Both the position numbers and the translations under genes were made by a program. Below are positions 1 through 8,900 of a stretch of 64,000 nucleotides of DNA, piece by piece. Below the pieces are notes generated by a model. That model made no database searches. It had not been told where the DNA came from and saw only the letters and a list, made by a program, of their open reading frames with translations. The first letter of the stretch is position 1. Every line of letters starts with the position of its first letter. Origin of the DNA: Symbiodinium natans (taxonomy: Eukaryota > Sar > Dinophyceae > Suessiales > Symbiodiniaceae); contig CAJNDS010000553.1 of NCBI GenBank assembly GCA_905221605.1, forward strand, positions 2,501 through 66,500, in the 5' to 3' direction.

Positions 1-728
1 ATCCACTAGATAGTGTCTACTCGATCCTTAAAGCTCTTCTACCCCGTTTAAGGCCCGAGTATGCAGCATATGCGCATGGATCTTTAGGGACACAGACACA
101 TGTAGAGAAACACCTCCTGGACCCCTAAGCCCTAAACCCTAAACCAAAGGGCCATCTAAAAAGTTCTATATTTAGGGCTTGCATCCGCAACCCCTAAACC
201 CTAAACCCTAAACGGCCCTTACTATAAATAGCGTATAATAAGGGTTCTATAACAAGGGACCCAAACGAAGGGCCCATGCTTGGGAATCCTAGGTTTCGGA
301 GCTCTACTGCCCTAACACCCTACATCCTAGGCCCGAAGACCCTAGGGTTGTAGGGTTTAGGGTTTAGGGTTTAAACCTGAGACCCAACATTCATATAAGG
401 GGGGTTAAATGGGCCCTTCATACGGTCCCTTATGTTCTTCAAAGGGTTCTGAAGTATGGGCCCTCGCGGGTTTTATAGGGTATAGAAGGGTGTATATGGG
501 TTCTCCGATTAAGCGGCCATGTTAAGGGACCATGTAACTGCCCACAAACCTGAGTCTAAGCCCTGAACCCGAAACTCTAAAACCCTGAATTCTAAACCTG
601 AAGCTCTAACACCTAAACCTTAAAGCCTTGACTCTAAACCCTCAACCCTCAACTCTAAACCCTAAACCCCAAGCCCGAAATCCTAAACCCTAAACCCTAG
701 CCCCACACCCTAAACCCGAAGAATTCAG
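1..728. repeat. telomere-like array stretch, no gene seen
   Basis: This stretch mixes CCCTAAA and TTTAGGG runs with many one-base variants such as CCCTGAA and CCCGAAA. The arrays are short and change orientation, so it is not a chromosome end. The CCCTAAA-like run at its right side leads straight into an exon-like segment. I see no coding segment I can defend. Confidence 0.8.
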
Positions 729-789
729 GTGGGACGCGCGGAACTCGGCGAGCCCTGTGGTGCTACCACCGAAGGATGGCTGGGAGAGG
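729..789 (+). CDS. exon-like segment, beta-propeller cycle 1 (WD strand)
   Basis: Seen: a CAG acceptor, then an open frame reading WDARNSASPVVLPPKDGWER, ending exactly where GTTTAGGG begins, so the telomeric repeat supplies the GT donor. Known: a WD...P.VV strand opens a blade in GH32/GH43-like beta-propellers. Inferred: first recognisable exon of a long + strand gene; the true 5' end is not identified. Confidence 0.6.
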
Positions 790-1386
790 GTTTAGGGTTT
801 AGGGTTTAGGGTTTAGGGTTTAGGGTTTAGGGTTTAGGGTTTAGGGTTTAGGGTTTAGGGTTTAGGGTTTAGGGTTTAGGGTTTAGGGTTTAGGGTTTAG
901 GGTTTAGGGTTTAAAAGGGTTTAGGGTTTTTTTTTAGGGTTTAGGGTTTAGGTTTTAGGGGTCTCGGGTTTAGGTTTTTTTTTGGGGGGGAGGGGGGTTC
1001 AAGTTTGAAAGGTTGGGGTTTAGGAGCTTCCAGTCTGAAACTTTAGGGCTTACGGGTTTCCAGGTTCGGGTTTCGGGTGGTAGGGGTAAGAGTTTAGGCT
1101 CCCGGATTGTGGGGTTCGGGGGCCCTAGGCTTAAGGGTTTGGGGGTTTAGGAGTTTAAGCTTTATGGTTTAGGTTTTATGTCCTTGGAGCTGTCGGTCGG
1201 TGAAACCTCATGGGGTAGTTACTTAAGAGTACCTTCTCCAATCCTCTTACCAAAGCCTTCATGGTCCCTGAATGTAGTCGTTTAAGGCGCACGGTCTCAG
1301 CGTTTCGAATCTGACTTGCGAGTTTTTTCTAAACTGGCCTTGTGAAAGTCTCTGATATAGACGTTTGAGAAGAAACTTCCTTTCAG
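790..1386. repeat. intron: TTTAGGG array followed by degenerate variants
   Basis: About 18 uninterrupted TTTAGGG units come first, then progressively degenerate G/T-rich sequence, then about 200 bp of ordinary sequence ending in TTTCAG. A short minus-strand open frame here looks like chance. Confidence 0.7.
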
Positions 1387-1480
1387 AAGAACCGCTGCAT
1401 CCATGCAAGATGTTCGCTCGACAGGTGGTGAGTGGCGGATGTGGTACTATGGTCGAGCAGGCCGATGCCGAAACCAAGAT
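1387..1480 (+). CDS. exon-like segment, beta-propeller cycle 1 (W.MWYYG strand)
   Basis: After TTTCAG the frame reads TAASMQDVRS then TGGEWRMWYYGRAG. The WRMWYYG string matches the W-x-M-Y-Y-x-G strand that follows the WD strand in GH43-like propellers. The 3' border is uncertain and lies near GGTCGAGCAG. The order relative to the preceding exon fits one blade. Confidence 0.55.
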
Positions 1481-2149
1481 GGCTTAGGGTTCTCGGGAGA
1501 AGGCGTTGAAGACCCTAAACAACCCTAAACCCTGAACCCTAAACCCTAAACCCCGGAAGCGTGCCCTAATTTCACGGAGGGTTCAGGGCTGGACATCTGG
1601 CTTAGGGTTTAAATGATACCGTGCCCATGAGCGAGGCTTGCTGAAGGGTCTTGAAGCGGTCGCACGCCGGGTTTCGGGTTTAGGGTTTAGGGTTTAGGGG
1701 TGCAGGGTAACTCAATCGTCAAATGCGTACCCTCGAAGCAGAGGCTATCCCGAAACAATCCCAACGGATTACCTTCAATTCCCGTTCCCACGGTTACGTA
1801 AAGGATTTCGATACCCTCTTTTTGGCGCTCTCACTGCGCCGGGCGCTGCACTCTGTTCTTACCAAGCCCTGTAATTAACCCTTGCATAAAGCCTACAAAA
1901 CCCAGAAACCCCTTTAAACATGGACCCGTCTAAACCCCACAAACGGTTCGTTGTCGTGGGACGCTCAATATTTTAACCCCTAAGTCCTAACCCTGGAACC
2001 TACATCCTAGGCCCCCCTACATCCTAAACCCTAAACCCTAAACCCTAAACCCTAAACCCTGAACCCTGAACCCTGAACCCTGAACCCTAAACCCTAAACC
2101 CTAACCCTGAACCTTAAACCCTGAGCCCTGAGCTTACTGAAAGCCGCAG
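1481..2149. repeat. intron with convergent arrays
   Basis: CCCTAAA variants near the left, TTTAGGG at about 1677-1700, about 180 bp of unassigned sequence, then CCCTAAA at about 2020-2120 leading into the next exon-like segment. No coding segment recognised in the middle. Confidence 0.6.
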
Positions 2150-2198
2150 AGTCAAGGCACCACCTGGGCAAGAGGAGTCGACGCCTTCCTCCCAACAG
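2150..2198 (+). CDS. exon-like segment, unknown
   Basis: Bounded by GCCGCAG on the left and GTCGGC on the right, with CCCTAAA before and TTTAGGG after. One frame reads SRHHLGKRSRRLPPN, strongly basic. It lacks a propeller motif and may be a spacer exon of the same gene or a false call. Confidence 0.35.
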
Positions 2199-3235
2199 GT
2201 CGGCCACCTTGGTTCAGGGTTCAGGGTTCAGGGTTTAGGGTTTAGGGTTTAGGGTTTAGGGTTTAGGGTTTAGGGTAAATGCTCATACTGTACATGTTAC
2301 GTCTCGCCAAGTCCAAGGAGTGTGCACCCTAAACCCTAAACCCTAAACCCTAAAAACCACCCCCAAAGCCTAACTCCCTACCCCAAGAAGCTCTCGAAGC
2401 CCTAGTAACACTACAAGAACCCGAAAGCCCTAGAAGCCCTGAGCATACATTCTGTGTTGAGGCTTTATAGGGGTTTAGGGTTTACGGTTCATGCTTCAAG
2501 CCCCTAAACCCTATAAACCTTAAACCTTCTAAACCCTAAGCCCCAAACCTTAAACCTTCTAAACCCAAAACCCAAATCGAGCTCCAAAGCCTCACACCCT
2601 CAGTCCCAACTACTCCCAACCCTATGAGCTTCCCCCTCCCCCGTGGGTTGAGGGTTTAGGGTTTAGAGTTTAAATTTTAGGGTTGAGGTTTAGGAGAAAC
2701 CACCTAAACTTCAGCCCTTAAACCCTCAACGCTTCAGTTGCAGGCGCGCAGGGTCTGTAGGCTTCTAGATTCAATCTGCCGCCGGGGCCGCCGGGGAGGG
2801 GTGGGGGGGTAAGGCCCATGAGCGGAGAACAGTCCTTGACCCTCAAACCCTAACCCCTCAGCCCCAAACCCCTAACCTAAAACCTTAGCCCTAAACCCCA
2901 AACCCTAAGCCCTAAATCCTAGAATGTGCCCTTTGTTTTCCTGAGCGTGAAGCGGTTTTGGAGTGGCACTATACTAAGGGATCTAGGTGCAAGCCGCTTG
3001 GCAACCCAACAGCCCCAAAAGACCCAACAGAAGGCGGAGCGCATAGGCCCTAAACCCTGAAGCCTAAAGCCCTCCAAGCGCGAAAGCCCCGCACGCCACA
3101 AAGTTTGGCACCCTCAATCCCTCCCGAAACCACGATAGTCCCTGCCTAGCGTAACTTCTGTACCTTTAAACCCTAAACCTTGAACCCTAAACCCTAAACC
3201 CTAAACCCGAAACTTTGACCCTAAGCCTATGCCAG
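2199..3235. repeat. intronic array stretch
   Basis: TTTAGGG runs give way to a short unique centre and then CCCTAAA runs. Most of the remaining sequence is degenerate heptamer. A 60-codon minus-strand open frame near 2919-3101 has no supporting features. Confidence 0.65.
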
Positions 3236-3280
3236 GAAGGATCGGGGCAGCGACGTCCGTTGATGGTGCAAGGCTCGGGG
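3236..3280 (+). CDS. exon-like segment, beta-propeller cycle 1 (AATSVDG strand)
   Basis: GCCAG acceptor, then RIGAATSVDGARLG, then GTCCTC. The IG-A-TS-DG pattern is the GLATS.DG strand of GH32/GH43-like propellers. It ends one base into a codon, and the next segment supplies the other two, so the join reads ...GARLG-E-PGRW in phase. Confidence 0.65.
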
Positions 3281-3591
3281 GTCCTCTGGTTTGAGGTTTG
3301 GGGTTTAGGGTTTAGGGTTTAGGGTTTAGAATCTAGGGTTTAGGGTTTAGGGTTTAGAATTTGGGGGTTTAGGGACCCGGGATGTGGCCACTTGCCTTCT
3401 TGCACTAGGGTCTATAAGGGGTACGATCAGGGTTCCCATACTTAGGGACCCTAATCCCTAAACCCTGAATCCTAAACCCCAGTGTCTGCGGTTGGTCTAT
3501 GCAATGGCCTAAACCCGAGACCCGAAACCCTAAACCCTTGACCCTAAACCCTAAACCCTAAACCCTAAACCCTAAACCGCAACTTCCAAAG

Positions 3592-3629
3592 AGCCGGGCA
3601 GGTGGCGGCGGCTGAAGGGCCCTCTCGAG
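3592..3629 (+). CDS. exon-like segment, beta-propeller cycle 1 (WRRLKGPL strand)
   Basis: Only about 38 bases, read PGRWRRLKGPLE, with an AAAG or AAAGAG acceptor and GTCGCAG after it. The W.R..GP.L motif normally follows the ATS.DG strand, and the phase joins correctly to the preceding exon. CCCTAAA lies before it and TTTAGGG after it. Confidence 0.62.
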
Positions 3630-5086
3630 GTCGCAGTTACGGGGCTTAGGGTTTAGGGTTTAGGGTTTTGGGTTTTGGGTTTTGGGTTCAGGGTTTGGGG
3701 TTTAGGGCTTATGGGGTTTAGGGTTTAGGGTTTAGGGGTAGGGTTTAGGGCGTGGGGTTCTAGGGTCAGGGTTTTAGGGTTTTAGGGTATATATTGTTTA
3801 CAGGGTTTTTTTAGGGTTTTTAGGGTTTAGAGGGTGTGTCAGGTGTGTCGGGTGTCGAGGGTTTAAGGTTTATAGGTTTGGGGTTCTAGGGTTAGGGTTT
3901 TCGGGTTTTCGGGTTTAGGGTTTAGGGTTTAGGGTTCCAGGGTCGCGGAGTGACAGCTGTTTTTGGGGGTCTTGCAGGTTTTGACAGGGTGTAAAATGTT
4001 GCACCCGGTTTAGTATCGGCCCCCGCTTTAAAGACAAACTGGCCGAATTATTCAGGACACCCTGAATGTTTGGGAGTCCCTCTTTAAAGACAAATCGTCC
4101 GGGCGCCGTAAGAAAACTCCACGTGCCGCACCTTTAAAAAAGATAGCCGGGCATCACTGCCCCTTTTGAACTTATCTAAGCTCCTCCCTATTAAAATCAT
4201 ATGAACCCCCGGGGCCGTGTAATCAGGATCCCATCCGCGCCTCGACTGTCCAGGGGGGGGGGGGGGGGGGGGCCCACACTAAACCGGGTGCAACATTAGG
4301 GAGTATAGGGCTTAGAGGCTTGTAGGGCTTGTAGGGCTTTACAGGGTTTATAGGGTTGAGCGATGAGGACGGGTTGAGGGATTGACGAGTTTGGTGTCGA
4401 GGCCAGGGTTTACAGTAGCGTTTCGGGGTTTTTGTGTTCAGGCTCTTCAGGTGCAACTAGGGTTTAGGGTTTAGGGTTTGGGGTTTAGGGCTTAGGGTTC
4501 AGGGTTTCGGGTTTTAGGGTCTTGGGGTTTTAGGGTTTTAGGGTTTTAGGGCTTCAGGGTTTTAGCAGGGTTTTAGGGTTTTAGGGTTCCAAATCCTACC
4601 ATCGGTCTCCGCGATTTCCGCGGCATGCTCGTCCCTTGTGTGTTGGGGGGATGGGTGCAGGGTTCAGGGCTTAAGGACTTATAGGGCTAAAACCCTAAAC
4701 CCTAAACCCTAAATCGGAGGGGGTTTAGGGCTTGGCCGGGCTTAGGATTGTTTTTAGTTGTCTGGCTTGTTAAGGGCTTTAGGACTTATAGGTCTTGAGG
4801 CAAGTTGTTGTTTTGTTTTAGGCTTTTGGGCTTTGGGCTTTTGGGCTTTTGGGCTTTTGGGCTTTTGGGCTTTTGGGCTTTTGGGCTTTTGGGCTTTTGG
4901 GCTTTTGGGCTTTTGGGCTTTTGGGCTTTTGGCTTTTGGGCTCTAGGGTTTAGGGTTTAGCGTTTAGGGTTTAGGGTCTAGGGTTTAGGGCTTAGGGCTT
5001 AGGGCTTAACTACGCATCATGACTTAAGCGACGGGAACAGCTGCACTGCTTCATACACTTCTTATGGGATACAGCCCCGCGGCCAG
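3630..5086. repeat. long intron: arrays, G-tract and GGGCTTTT minisatellite
   Basis: Contains TTTAGGG and TTTTAGGG variants, a run of about 20 G near 4253-4271, and an 8-base GGGCTTTT minisatellite (about 14 copies, 4823-4935). A 62-codon open frame across the minisatellite is low-complexity and rejected as a gene. Confidence 0.75.
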
Positions 5087-5161
5087 GATTCACTTCGCGG
5101 CCCAGTACACCCGCGACCCCAGCAACGTGTTGGGGGCCGGCTTGTGGAACGACATGTTCCG
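5087..5161 (+). CDS. exon-like segment, unknown, with GTGAGT donor
   Basis: GGCCAG acceptor, then IHFAAQYTRDPSNVLGAGLW followed by NDMFR, then a consensus GTGAGT donor. Composition is strongly protein-like. I do not recognise the domain; by position it would lie between propeller cycles 1 and 2. Confidence 0.55.
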
Positions 5162-5201
5162 GTGAGTGTCAAACTGAACCTACTTCCTGACCACCACTGA
5201 G

Positions 5202-5290
5202 GACCTTCCCAAGATGGATGGGCGTCTTGTTCTTGCGGAGTTTGAAAGCTATTGGAGTTGGGTTCCCTGAAGCAGAACGCCGAACAGCCT
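5202..5290 (+). CDS. exon-like segment, frame ambiguous
   Basis: Begins after CTGAG, 40 bases beyond the GTGAGT donor. Two frames are open: one in phase with the previous exon (RTFPRWMGVLFLRSLKAIGV...), one reading DLPKMDGRLVLAEFESYW to a stop. The DGRLVL string resembles a propeller strand, so the second may be right. Confidence 0.35.
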
Positions 5291-5385
5291 AAACCAGAAA
5301 ACCCTACACCCCCAAGACCCAAGAAACCCTAAACTCTAACCCTAAACCCTAAACCCTAAACCCTAAGACCCCGCCCCCCCTCCAG

Positions 5386-5424
5386 CGCTTGATCGGGCAC
5401 AGGGCGGCGCTTGCCTCGATCCCA
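5386..5424 (+). CDS. exon-like segment with GTGAGG donor
   Basis: CTCCAG acceptor; one frame reads RLIGHRAALASIP and stops at GTGAGG. A second frame remains open past this donor (LDRAQGGACLDPSEDEARG). CCCTAAA precedes and TTTAGGG-like repeats follow. Confidence 0.4.
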
Positions 5425-6264
5425 GTGAGGACGAGGCCAGGGGACTCCTTCCCTAAAAGGCTCTGAAACCTCAATGGTTTAGAGTTTGGGGTTTAGTGTT
5501 TAGGGTTTAGGGTTTAGGAGTTTACCCTAAACCCTCATAACCCTCAAAACCCTCAACACGCTAAGCCCAAAAAACCCTATGTAAACTCTAAACCTTTGTC
5601 CAACCCTAAACCCTAAACCCTAAACCACCCCAGGCCACAAATCTTTGAGGACTTAGGAACCCTCAATGGCTTCCAGGGTTGGGGACTTAGGGACTTGGGG
5701 GGCTTTTGGGCTTTTTGGGTTTAGGGTTTAGGGTTTAGGGTTTAGGGTCTAGGACTTGGGGTTTAGGGGTCTAGGGGTTAAGGAGGACTGAGGGTTTTAG
5801 GGCTTGGTGGTTGTGGTTTAGGACTTGGGGTTTAGGGTTTCCGGCTTGATCAGCTGGGTGCTTCTCATAACTCAGGGCCTCTTCATTTTCTTACGAGCAT
5901 GTAATCAGGAGGCTCGTGTTACTACAGGGACTCCCCAGAAACCGGACTTCAGTGAGCTTGTTGTTGACGTCGTGCCTTATGGGTAGTTGTATGTATAGCC
6001 AACTATAGCCCAAGTATGGGTTGTGTTTCGGGATTCTGTCGAGCCTTTTCATAGTTTGTATTTTGGGGTTTGCCCAACACCCATGAACCGTCATCCAAGG
6101 GTCTCGGACTGTTTTTGGGTTTAGGGTCTAGGGTTTTAAGGTTTAGGTTTTACAAAGTTTTAGAGTTTCCCCTAAACCCTAAACCCTAAACCCTAAACCC
6201 CAAAACCTAAACCCTAAACTAGGTCGGAAGGAGTGTCTGGGATTGCCGGCTTTCCTCTTCACAG
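5425..6264. repeat. intronic array stretch
   Basis: Alternating TTTAGGG and CCCTAAA runs around about 200 bp of unassigned unique sequence near 5880-6100. A 67-codon minus-strand frame there has no support. Confidence 0.6.
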
Positions 6265-6323
6265 CTTTCGGGAAAGAAGTTTGTGCAAGCTTCTTTCTTC
6301 GAAAGGAGGCTGGCACTGTTGGG
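6265..6323 (+). CDS. exon-like segment, unknown
   Basis: TTCACAG acceptor, then LSGKKFVQASFFERRLALL, then GGTTTAGG. CCCTAAA before and TTTAGGG after, as for other exons here. No domain recognised. Confidence 0.45.
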
Positions 6324-6417
6324 GTTTAGGGCTTGGGGTTTAGGGTGTAGGCTTAGGGTTTAGGGTTTAGGGTTTAGGGTTTAGGGTTTAGGGTTTAGGG
6401 TTTAGGGTCAACACAAG

Positions 6418-6496
6418 GCACCACATGCCCTACAAGGACGCCTTCGACTGCGTGCACGTTGGCGTCGGCAGGGGCTCCTGGGAGAGCTCCCTAACA
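6418..6496 (+). CDS. exon-like segment interrupted by a MITE
   Basis: Frame reads HHMPYKDAFDCVHVGVGRGS and continues to WESS, ending where a family 1 MITE begins. The acceptor is probably ACAAG. Codon choice and residue mix are protein-like; product unknown. Confidence 0.5.
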
Positions 6497-6708
6497 CTTG
6501 GAGGTTCGTGGTACTTAGTAACTCATTCTTACTGTACTTATCGGGTTTAGGGTTTAGGGTTTAGGGTTTAGGGTTTAGGGTTTAGGGTTTAGGGTTTAGG
6601 GTAACTGTACTTCGAACTGTACTTATAGCCATATTGGGGCTCTTAAAGGGGCTTATAAGCGGGTTGTAAGTACAGCTATAATTAGTTACTAAGTACCATG
6701 AACCTCCC
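6497..6708. mobile_element. MITE family 1, copy a, split by a telomeric array
   Basis: Terminal inverted repeats of the form CTTGGAGGTTC(A/G)TGGTACTTAG...CTAAGTACCATGAACCTCC, with GTACTTATA-rich interior. About 59 bp of TTTAGGG units (6543-6601) interrupt the interior, which resumes with the same interior sequence on the other side. No ORF. Confidence 0.75.
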
Positions 6709-6768
6709 AACAGGGCTGAGAAGGTTGAGGGCCTTTAGGACTTTTGTTTGGGTTTAGGGTTTAGGGTT

Positions 6769-6849
6769 TAAGAGTTCTCTGAACATGTTTGCATAGCCTC
6801 GGCACGTGCACAGGGCCGACGCTTGTGCGTCCGTAACATTTCAAGATCA
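6769..6849 (+). repeat. split direct repeat A1
   Basis: Identical over all 81 bases to A2. It starts within the flanking TTTAGGG array and ends just upstream of the first gene, so it probably holds the promoter or leader. No TATA-like signal is obvious. Confidence 0.93.
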
Positions 6850-6867
6850 AAGGGGCAGGAGCATAGC

Positions 6868-7191
6868 ATGGACGCCTATCACTTTGCGGGCGCTGCTGGG
6901 GGACTGCTGCTTGGAATCTGGCTTAAGACTGGGAACCGTGAGCCCGACGTTCGGCCTTGCATCTGTCATTGTGCTGTGAGTTCACCTGAACGATCGACTG
7001 GGGAGGGGGCCTGGCTTTGGCTAGTCTGCTTTGGGCTGGTCGGGCTGCTTGTCACCAACTTGGCCTTGGCATTCAGGGTTTCATTTCGGAAGGACGAGGC
7101 TGGACTTCAGGAGTTCACGTTCTCCGTGAAAGGGAAGTCTGGAAAAGGCGTCTACGGCGTCCCGAAGGGCCTACAGATCACCGAGCAGTGA
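6868..7191 (+). CDS. retroelement ORF1: small membrane protein
   Basis: The first ATG after repeat A1 gives 107 residues. There are two apolar stretches: a short glycine/leucine-rich one near residues 5-19 (FAGAAGGLLLGIWLK) and a long one near residues 51-75 (WLWLVCFGLVGLLVTNLALA). Between them lie several cysteines (CICHC). The C-terminal part, VSFRKDEAGLQEFTFSVKGK, is soluble in character. It ends 12 bases before the Gag-like gene, so the two look co-transcribed. I do not know a function: a membrane-anchored accessory protein is an inference. A longer reading that starts inside A1 would need a non-ATG start, so the ATG is preferred. Confidence 0.6.
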   Translation: MDAYHFAGAAGGLLLGIWLKTGNREPDVRPCICHCAVSSPERSTGEGAWLWLVCFGLVGLLVTNLALAFRVSFRKDEAGLQEFTFSVKGKSGKGVYGVPKGLQITEQ

Positions 7192-7203
7192 GGCTAGCGC
7201 GCG

Positions 7204-8454
7204 ATGCAGACCGGCGAGATTGTCTATCTTCGGTATCATGGAGACCCCGGCGTGATCCACACGCGCTTATTGGTGGGGCAAGTGCAGGGGGATGAATGGG
7301 TGATCGTGACGCCCGACCATGATGTGTATGTGGAAGAGCTCGCCCGGCACAACCCTGACATTCAGTACATGTGGCACTCACCCGATGGCAGGCTCGCCCG
7401 AGGGGTGCCCCGCAACCAGGTCTATGGATTTGCGCCCATGACTGCGGCCCAGTATGCTGCCGTGATGCGTGCTGGGAGGGCAGAGTTTGATGCCGAGATC
7501 GCAAGGCGCGGACTTGGAGCAGTGGCTGCGGTCGGAGCTGCGCCGATGGGTGGTGGAGGTGGCGCTGTGGAGGCCGCTCCAGTCGCTGCGGCGGCGGCAG
7601 TGGCTCAGCCTGTGGCCGCCGTTCCGGCTCAGCCGGGCAACGCTGCCATTGGAAACGCAGGGCCAGGTGCTAGAGATCTCACAGGGCGAGGCTTGGTTTG
7701 GGTTGCGGCCGAAGGGACCTCAACAACAGTGTTTGGTGAGGTCGTGGCCGGTGTAGTGGCGCCAGCGGTGGAAGGTGCCAAGACAGTCCATCGGATGGCT
7801 GACGGCAGTGACCTCTTCTGTATGTGCATTAGTGAGACTAGCCGCCAGACGTTCAATGGGCGACCGGCTGCTTGCGATGGGCGCATCCTGGCCCGAGGCT
7901 TCAACACTGTGGGGCAGCCTGAGAGGCCTCTGTCAGAGGTGGTGGCTGCCTCGAGAGAAGTTGAGATGGGTTGGAAGATAGCCGGCCCGCGGACAGCCTT
8001 ATGGTGCTTGAACTATCTGATGACGGAGGGCCTTGGCTTCGAGGCCCACCATGAACGGTTCAGGCAGCTTTGCCGCATCGACGCAGGCGGCTGGGGTGTC
8101 CAGGAGCACTTTCAGACCAGTATGTTCCTTCGGCAGCTGATTCAGGTCGACCAAGTGGATGCTTGCAACTGCTACGGCGTGGAGCTCATGTTCAGACGGG
8201 TACAGACAATCGAGTACGCTCATTCAGAAAGGGCCCGGGAGATCGAGTCGAAGACGGTCGGTGGCAAGCTCAGTTTGGAGGAGCAGTACACCTTCGGCTC
8301 CTTGGTCCGTCAAGCCGGGACCTTGATGATCGCACCATCCTTGCTGGAGCACGTCAAGCAGGAGGTTGAGCGCGACGCGCAGCTCTCAAAGAATCTCAGA
8401 AAAGCCCGCGAGGAGCGGGACTTGGCGAAGAAGAAGGGTGGTGGAAACCCCTGA
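7204..8454 (+). CDS. retroelement ORF2: putative Gag-like protein
   Basis: 416 residues from an ATG 12 bases after ORF1. The first ~90 residues form a compact beta-rich-looking domain (GEIVYLRYHGDPGVIHTRLL, then WVIVTPDHDVYVEELARH). An alanine/glycine/proline-rich linker follows at about residues 100-155, then a second globular part with several Cys and Trp, and a charged tail (LRKAREERDLAKKKGGG). Its position before the polymerase gene is the usual place for Gag, but no zinc knuckle is visible. The Gag assignment rests on position and composition. The final codons overlap an open -1 frame that leads into the polymerase N-terminal region, so a -1 shift near the AAG AAG AAG run is possible. 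Confidence 0.6.
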   Translation: MQTGEIVYLRYHGDPGVIHTRLLVGQVQGDEWVIVTPDHDVYVEELARHNPDIQYMWHSPDGRLARGVPRNQVYGFAPMTAAQYAAVMRAGRAEFDAEIARRGLGAVAAVGAAPMGGGGGAVEAAPVAAAAAVAQPVAAVPAQPGNAAIGNAGPGARDLTGRGLVWVAAEGTSTTVFGEVVAGVVAPAVEGAKTVHRMADGSDLFCMCISETSRQTFNGRPAACDGRILARGFNTVGQPERPLSEVVAASREVEMGWKIAGPRTALWCLNYLMTEGLGFEAHHERFRQLCRIDAGGWGVQEHFQTSMFLRQLIQVDQVDACNCYGVELMFRRVQTIEYAHSERAREIESKTVGGKLSLEEQYTFGSLVRQAGTLMIAPSLLEHVKQEVERDAQLSKNLRKAREERDLAKKKGGGNP

Positions 8455-8900
8455 GCTGGGCTTCGCCTGCGGCTGTTGGGAGTGCGTCGCAGGCGGCTTT
8501 AAGAACTCCCTTTTTGTCTGGCGACGCACGTCGCGTCCCCAGAGACCTTTTTCCTTTGCCGGTGCCCGGAGTCTCATGTGATGGCGGCTTTGGCGGGTCA
8601 AGGCGTGTCAAGCGCCGCTTGGAACGGAGATGGCACCAGGACACCATGGTTGCTGAGTGCGTTCGCGGGCTCAATGCTCTGTATAGTGGAGACAAGTTTG
8701 GCAAGGCGAACTCGCAGTGCCAGACACCTTCGCGGGCACAGCTGGCTGCCTTGGAACACATTCGAAATTCAGTGCACCTTTTGGGGGCTCCCGAACAGGA
8801 GCTCAGTGGTCGAGAGGCGCTTTGGCAGCTTCAGGCCTTCGACGGGTACGGGGAGGACCAAGCCCCGCCACTCGTCGCCTCGTACAGCCCAGCCTTTTGA
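8454..8900 (+). CDS. polymerase N-terminal region, separate frame
   Basis: This frame has no ATG near its start (first ATG 8646) and is already open where the Gag-like gene ends. It reads RRVPRDLFPLPVPG, then a helical-looking part, LNALYSGDKF..., and stops at TGA inside TTTTGA. Stepping back one base at the preceding TTT codon continues as FLSLPTGEVPPVPL in the reverse transcriptase frame. I read it as the upstream part of the same polyprotein, reached and left by -1 shifts or separated by mutations. Confidence 0.5.
   Translation, partial: SWASPAAVGSASQAALRTPFLSGDARRVPRDLFPLPVPGVSCDGGFGGSRRVKRRLERRWHQDTMVAECVRGLNALYSGDKFGKANSQCQTPSRAQLAALEHIRNSVHLLGAPEQELSGREALWQLQAFDGYGEDQAPPLVASYSPAF

Noticed and set aside
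1259-1477. 72-codon minus-strand ORF
   Set aside because: Overlaps the + strand WYYG propeller exon, which has a recognisable motif and acceptor.
4758-4946. 62-codon + strand ORF of repeated FWAFGLLG
   Set aside because: Translation of the GGGCTTTT minisatellite.
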